Made by a program: the position numbers and the translations under genes. The notes beneath the pieces were generated by a model. That model had not been told where the DNA came from. It did not search any database and was given only the letters and a program-made list of their open reading frames with translations. From Clostridia bacterium (GTDB lineage Bacteria; Bacillota; Clostridia; CAKSNL01; HGM11501), in the NCBI GenBank assembly GCA_900766735.1, contig CAAFWO010000040.1, forward strand, positions 8,978-72,977: a stretch of 64,000 nucleotides of DNA, given 5' to 3'. Below, one piece after another: positions 61,167 through 64,000 of this stretch; within the stretch, counting starts at the first letter, position 1; each line of letters starts with the position of its first letter.

Positions 61167-61742
61167 ATGGTAAATTCCGATGATCGCAGAGTTCGCAAAA
61201 CGCGCCGCCTGATGACGGACGCACTGGCAAAGCTGCTTGCCGAAAAACCTTTGAGCAACATCACCGTCCGCGAGATCGCCGATATGGCGGACATAAACCG
61301 CGGAACATTCTATCTTCATTATAAAGATGTTTTCGATATGGTCGATAAGATCCAGGCCGATCTCTTTGAAAAATTCAATGCGATCATAACAAATTATATG
61401 CCGACTGCGGATTCAAAACGACTCTTTCCTCTTCTTGAAAAGCTGTTTGAGCTTTTAGCCGAAAACGCAAACCTTGCGCGCGCCCTTGTGAGCAAGCACG
61501 GCGACGCGGCATTTATCAATAAGCTCAAAAACGTTGTCCGCGAAAAGTGCCTTGCCGACATGCCGAATCCGCAGCCTGATAAAGCGGCGGAATTCGACTA
61601 CTTTTTCAGTTATGTTTCATCAGGCTGTACCGGGCTTTGCCATGCGTGGCTTGAGGGCGATATGGCAGAGTCTCCGGCCGAGATGGCAGCGCTTGCCGAG
61701 CGGTTCATAAAGGGCAGCTTCGACGCTGCGGTCCGTCATTAA
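61167..61742 (+). CDS. TetR/AcrR-family transcriptional regulator
   Basis: 191 aa from ATG 61167 behind GGGAGG; the earlier in-frame start at 61089 lies in the promoter leader. N-terminal HTH with LSNITVREIADMADINRGTFYLHY, followed by the ligand domain with a C-terminal motif (AEFDYFFSYVSSGCTGLCHAW) of the TetR_C_7/YbiH-like group of Firmicutes. Divergent from the MMPL/GLUG operon, its likely target. Confidence 0.92.
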   Translation: MVNSDDRRVRKTRRLMTDALAKLLAEKPLSNITVREIADMADINRGTFYLHYKDVFDMVDKIQADLFEKFNAIITNYMPTADSKRLFPLLEKLFELLAENANLARALVSKHGDAAFINKLKNVVREKCLADMPNPQPDKAAEFDYFFSYVSSGCTGLCHAWLEGDMAESPAEMAALAERFIKGSFDAAVRH

Positions 61743-61899
61743 TATTTTAACATATTTATAAGAAAAATCAACCGTATTTTCATAAATATTTCTGCCAAAA
61801 TATTTGTGAAAATCGGCGTGGGTTGCATGTTCTTAAAAAAGCACAAAAACAGGTTCGGTCTTTAATCATTTGATATAATATATAAAAAAGGATGATGTA

Positions 61900-62115
61900 T
61901 TAGATAATTATATTGCCATTTTCCCTACTCCTTTCTGCCTGTGGCTTATAATTTACTCTCTCGAAAAAGTACTGCTTACTTACTCTGCCGGCAATGGAGC
62001 GAAATCCTTGCCGTCGCAGCTCGGAATTCATTTCCTTGATAACCTTGTAAGCATATGACTTTGATACTCCGAGTATCTGCTGCACTTCTTCAGCTCTCAA
62101 AAACAAATTCCCCAT
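61900..62115 (-). CDS. Excisionase-like small HTH protein
   Basis: 71 aa from ATG 62115 behind GGAGTG. MerR-like winged-helix fold: RAEEVQQILGVSKSYAYKVIKEMN and a wing GFRSIAGRVSKQYFFERV. This form is common in integrative elements of Firmicutes as excisionase or relaxase-operon regulator. No integrase lies next to it, so either the element continues beyond the window or only a part remains. Confidence 0.75.
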   Translation of the reverse strand: MGNLFLRAEEVQQILGVSKSYAYKVIKEMNSELRRQGFRSIAGRVSKQYFFERVNYKPQAERSRENGNIII

Positions 62116-62447
62116 GTTTTCACTCCTCACTATTGTTTTTTATCATTTAGCGTTAATATAATATAAATAAATGCTTCTATGCCTGCATTGACTCAACGCA
62201 TTTTGATAATGTATAACCATTATATCCTACTTTTAAGATAATGTCAAGTGCTTTTCGAAAATTTATTATCTTTTTTATTTCTTATAGTTGACTAACTCAA
62301 ACTAATATGTTATAACAGATGTATGGTCTATACATCTATTTCAAGGTTCTGTCAAATAATAAAGGTAGAGATTTTTAAAAAAAATACTACCTGATACTTG
62401 ACAGGTTCTTATAATAATAGATAGAACAATACGATTGGAGATATATT
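62116..62447. promoter_or_regulatory. Divergent control region between the xis-like and XRE genes
   Basis: Minus strand: perfect promoter TTGACA (complement of 62242-62247), 17-bp spacer, TATAAT (complement of 62219-62224), driving the xis-like gene with a leader of about 100 bases. An 8-bp dyad AGATGTAT/ATACATCT lies at 62317-62337 and a 7-bp pair CTGTCAA/TTGACAG at 62349-62355 and 62398-62404 next to the XRE gene; the last includes a TTGACA. These are candidates for XRE binding. No open reading frame of note is present. Confidence 0.6.
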
Positions 62448-62906
62448 ATGGCTATCGGAGAACGAATAAGATTTTTAAGAAATCTGCACGGTGCCACACA
62501 GAAATGGCTTGGCATCAAACTCGGCTTTAGCGAAAAAACAGCCGAAACCCGTGTAGGTCAGTATGAAATAGGTGTCAGAACACCAAAAGATGATATGATA
62601 AAGGATATTGCAAAAATATTCGATGTATCACCGCAGGCAATCAAACTGCCCGATATTGATAATTACAATGCACTGCTGCACACCCTGTTTGCAATAGAGG
62701 ATATATACGGATTGACAATAAATATGCTTGATGACGAGTTCTGTCTTGCACTTGACAGGGAAAATCCGTCTTATTTTCCTATGTACGATATGCTTCGTGC
62801 GTGGAATAAGGTTGCCCGTAAATATAGAAACGGCGAAATAACAAAAGAGGAATACGATAATTGGAGATATAATTATCCGGAAAATAATTCTAAAAACACA
62901 AATTAA
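62448..62906 (+). CDS. XRE-family HTH regulator
   Basis: 152 aa. N-terminal HTH_3 domain (about 1-65) with IRFLRNLHGATQKWLGIKLG, GQYEIGVRTPKDD and IAKIFDVSPQAIKLPDID. The C-terminal part (YNALLHTLFAIEDIYGLTI) occurs with this HTH in regulators of conjugative elements of gut Clostridia. GATTGGAG lies before the ATG. Confidence 0.88.
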   Translation: MAIGERIRFLRNLHGATQKWLGIKLGFSEKTAETRVGQYEIGVRTPKDDMIKDIAKIFDVSPQAIKLPDIDNYNALLHTLFAIEDIYGLTINMLDDEFCLALDRENPSYFPMYDMLRAWNKVARKYRNGEITKEEYDNWRYNYPENNSKNTN

Positions 62907-62927
62907 GTCGAAAGAAAGGTGAAAACA

Positions 62928-63770
62928 ATGCCATATAGTAAAACAATTCAAATGTTCATATTTGACGGCAATCCCAACGGGCGTATCATGTGTGAACTAT
63001 CAAATTGGAATGGTCGTGTATATAAAATTTCGAGAAATGAACTATCAGAGTTTTCTCAAAGAGCTGACTCGGAAAATACAGGAGTTTATTTTTTATTCGG
63101 AAAAGATGAAGAAAATAACGATACTGTTTACATTGGAGAAGCTGAAAAAATGTTTTCAAGACTAAAACAGCATTTGAGAGATTCCGAATATTGGAATGAT
63201 TGCATTGTCGTCATTAGTAAGGACAATTTACTTAACAAGGCACATGTAAAATATCTCGAAAACAAATTTTATATGTTAGCTCAAAATGCCGGCAGATCAA
63301 TTATTATAAATAATACAATTCCAACTTGCTCATCTATATCAGAATATGATGAGGCTATGTTGCATGAGTTTATCAACAATGCAAAATTGCTTGTAAATAC
63401 ACTTGGATATAAAGTTTTTGATACAATTGAAGATACTGCCGTAAGGCAAAACGATACTGAACAGTATTTTTTTATAAAGGCGGCAAGAGGAGCAGATGCA
63501 AAAGGAATGATAGTATCAGATGGGTTTGCTGTAATGAAGGGATCAACCATTGCATTTTCTACAGTTCAGAGTATGTCAGATAACCTAAAAAAACTGCGTG
63601 ATTCCTTAATCAAAAAAGAAATTATAGATAAAAATTTCAAACTAACAAGAGATTACATTTTCACCAGTCCATCACTTGCAGCTACAATTGTAATGGGGCG
63701 TAACGCAAATGGGCGAACAGAATGGAAAAATGAAGAACACAAATCAATCAAAGATATAGAAGAATTATAG
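62928..63770 (+). CDS. GIY-YIG nuclease-family protein with DUF4357 domain
   Basis: 280 aa from ATG 62928 behind AAGGTG (GTG 62919 is less likely). The nuclease core has the GIY motif as GVYFLFG (52-58), YIG in TVYIGEA (66-72), then an arginine and LKQHLRDS. The C-terminal DUF4357 (about 220-275) ends with SPSLAATIVMGRNANG and Glu-Trp-Lys. Proteins of this layout are frequent in mobile elements and near restriction systems; a DNA-cleaving role in defence or element biology is possible but not proved. It forms an operon with the XRE gene, 21 bases upstream. Confidence 0.85.
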   Translation: MPYSKTIQMFIFDGNPNGRIMCELSNWNGRVYKISRNELSEFSQRADSENTGVYFLFGKDEENNDTVYIGEAEKMFSRLKQHLRDSEYWNDCIVVISKDNLLNKAHVKYLENKFYMLAQNAGRSIIINNTIPTCSSISEYDEAMLHEFINNAKLLVNTLGYKVFDTIEDTAVRQNDTEQYFFIKAARGADAKGMIVSDGFAVMKGSTIAFSTVQSMSDNLKKLRDSLIKKEIIDKNFKLTRDYIFTSPSLAATIVMGRNANGRTEWKNEEHKSIKDIEEL

Positions 63771-63781
63771 AACAAACCAAA

Positions 63782-63820
63782 AAGAGCTAGCTGAAAATCA
63801 AATCAGTTAGCTCTTACTTT
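63782..63820 (+). terminator. Terminator of the XRE/GIY-YIG operon
   Basis: 13-bp stem AAGAGCTAGCTGA/TCAGTTAGCTCTT with one G-T pair and an 8-nt loop; a short T-rich stretch follows. Confidence 0.75.
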
Positions 63821-63910
63821 TATAAATAATTTAATGTTGCCAAATCGTTGGGCGTGTGAAGTTTTTTCTGTAAATTAGATCTTTCTATGATAAAATATCG
63901 GTTTTTAGTG

Positions 63911-63998
63911 GGCAGGAAGCCGAGTTTAGGCTTTCCTGCCTTAATTATAATATAGCACGGATTTTACGCTATGTCAAGGGCGGTCTCGCAAGAGACCG
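63911..63998. other. Two further hairpins at the window end
   Basis: GGCAGGAAGCC and GGCTTTCCTGCC (about 63911-63936, one bulge) form a stable stem followed by a T-poor stretch; 45 bases later CGGTCTC-GCAA-GAGACCG (63981-63998) is a perfect 7-bp stem with a GNRA tetraloop. No gene is seen in 63821-64000. Confidence 0.55.
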
Positions 63999-64000
63999 TG

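Overview
The window looks like chromosome from an anaerobic, spore-forming member of the Clostridia (Firmicutes), probably an uncultured gut lineage of the Oscillospirales or Christensenellales kind. This is inferred from a nine-gene V-type ATPase operon in Enterococcus ntp gene order, an IspH-ribosomal S1 fusion, a HutP homologue next to cmk, sporulation genes (gerW/ytfJ and its DUF2953 neighbour), scpAB, a sodium-pumping decarboxylase cluster, consensus TTGACA/TATAAT promoters with GGAGG ribosome sites, and frequent TTG/GTG starts. Base composition is moderate in the housekeeping parts and clearly richer in A+T at 9.7-15.4 kb and after 61.8 kb.

Layout. 0.1-1.1 kb: a D-2-hydroxyacid dehydrogenase. 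1.2-9.7 kb: V-type ATPase ntpF-I-K-E-C-G-A-B-D, whose rotor subunit keeps the sodium-binding residues. 9.7-15.6 kb: a decayed RHS/YD-repeat polymorphic-toxin locus made of toxin tips, RHS fragments and candidate immunity genes, bordered by a tyrosine recombinase (15.6-16.6 kb). 16.7-18.1 kb: a broken GH78 rhamnosidase. 18.2-30 kb, mostly minus strand: phosphoglucomutase, ispH-rpsA, plsC, cmk, hutP-like, a flavoprotein, a methyltransferase, pcrA and a split transketolase, ending with a TrkA-type protein on the plus strand. 30.65 kb: tRNA-Gly. 30.8-37.2 kb, minus strand: pnuC-like, rsmA and a five-gene biotin-dependent sodium-pump decarboxylase/transcarboxylase set. 37.4-43.2 kb, minus strand: rluB, a penicillin-binding protein, gerW, DUF2953, scpB, scpA, lysA. 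43.5-45.3 kb: two RNA-modification genes. 45.3-47.9 kb: a GH127 glycosidase gene split by an internal 193-bp inversion, with a divergent RpiR regulator. 48.1-48.3 kb: tRNA-Ala and tRNA-Leu. 48.5-51.6 kb: csoR-copA-copZ copper operon. 51.6-54.9 kb: clpB with a ribbon-helix-helix gene. 55-61.7 kb: a large GLUG-repeat surface protein, an MMPL/RND transporter and a divergent TetR regulator. 61.9-63.8 kb: excisionase-like, XRE and GIY-YIG genes that look like the edge of a mobile element.

How the genes fit together. The sodium-type V-ATPase and the OadB-type sodium pump suggest a sodium-based energy economy. csoR-copA-copZ is a complete copper-efflux unit with its operator on the promoter. GH127/RpiR and GH78 are remains of plant-glycan use; both hydrolase genes are now inactive, GH78 by an internal deletion and frameshift, GH127 by an inversion that would restore an intact gene if reversed.

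The most notable points are the clean GH127 inversion (45846-46038), the RHS toxin-tip/immunity array (9.8-15.6 kb), and the GLUG/MMPL/TetR envelope module. All functional calls come from motif and family recognition by eye; no database search was run.
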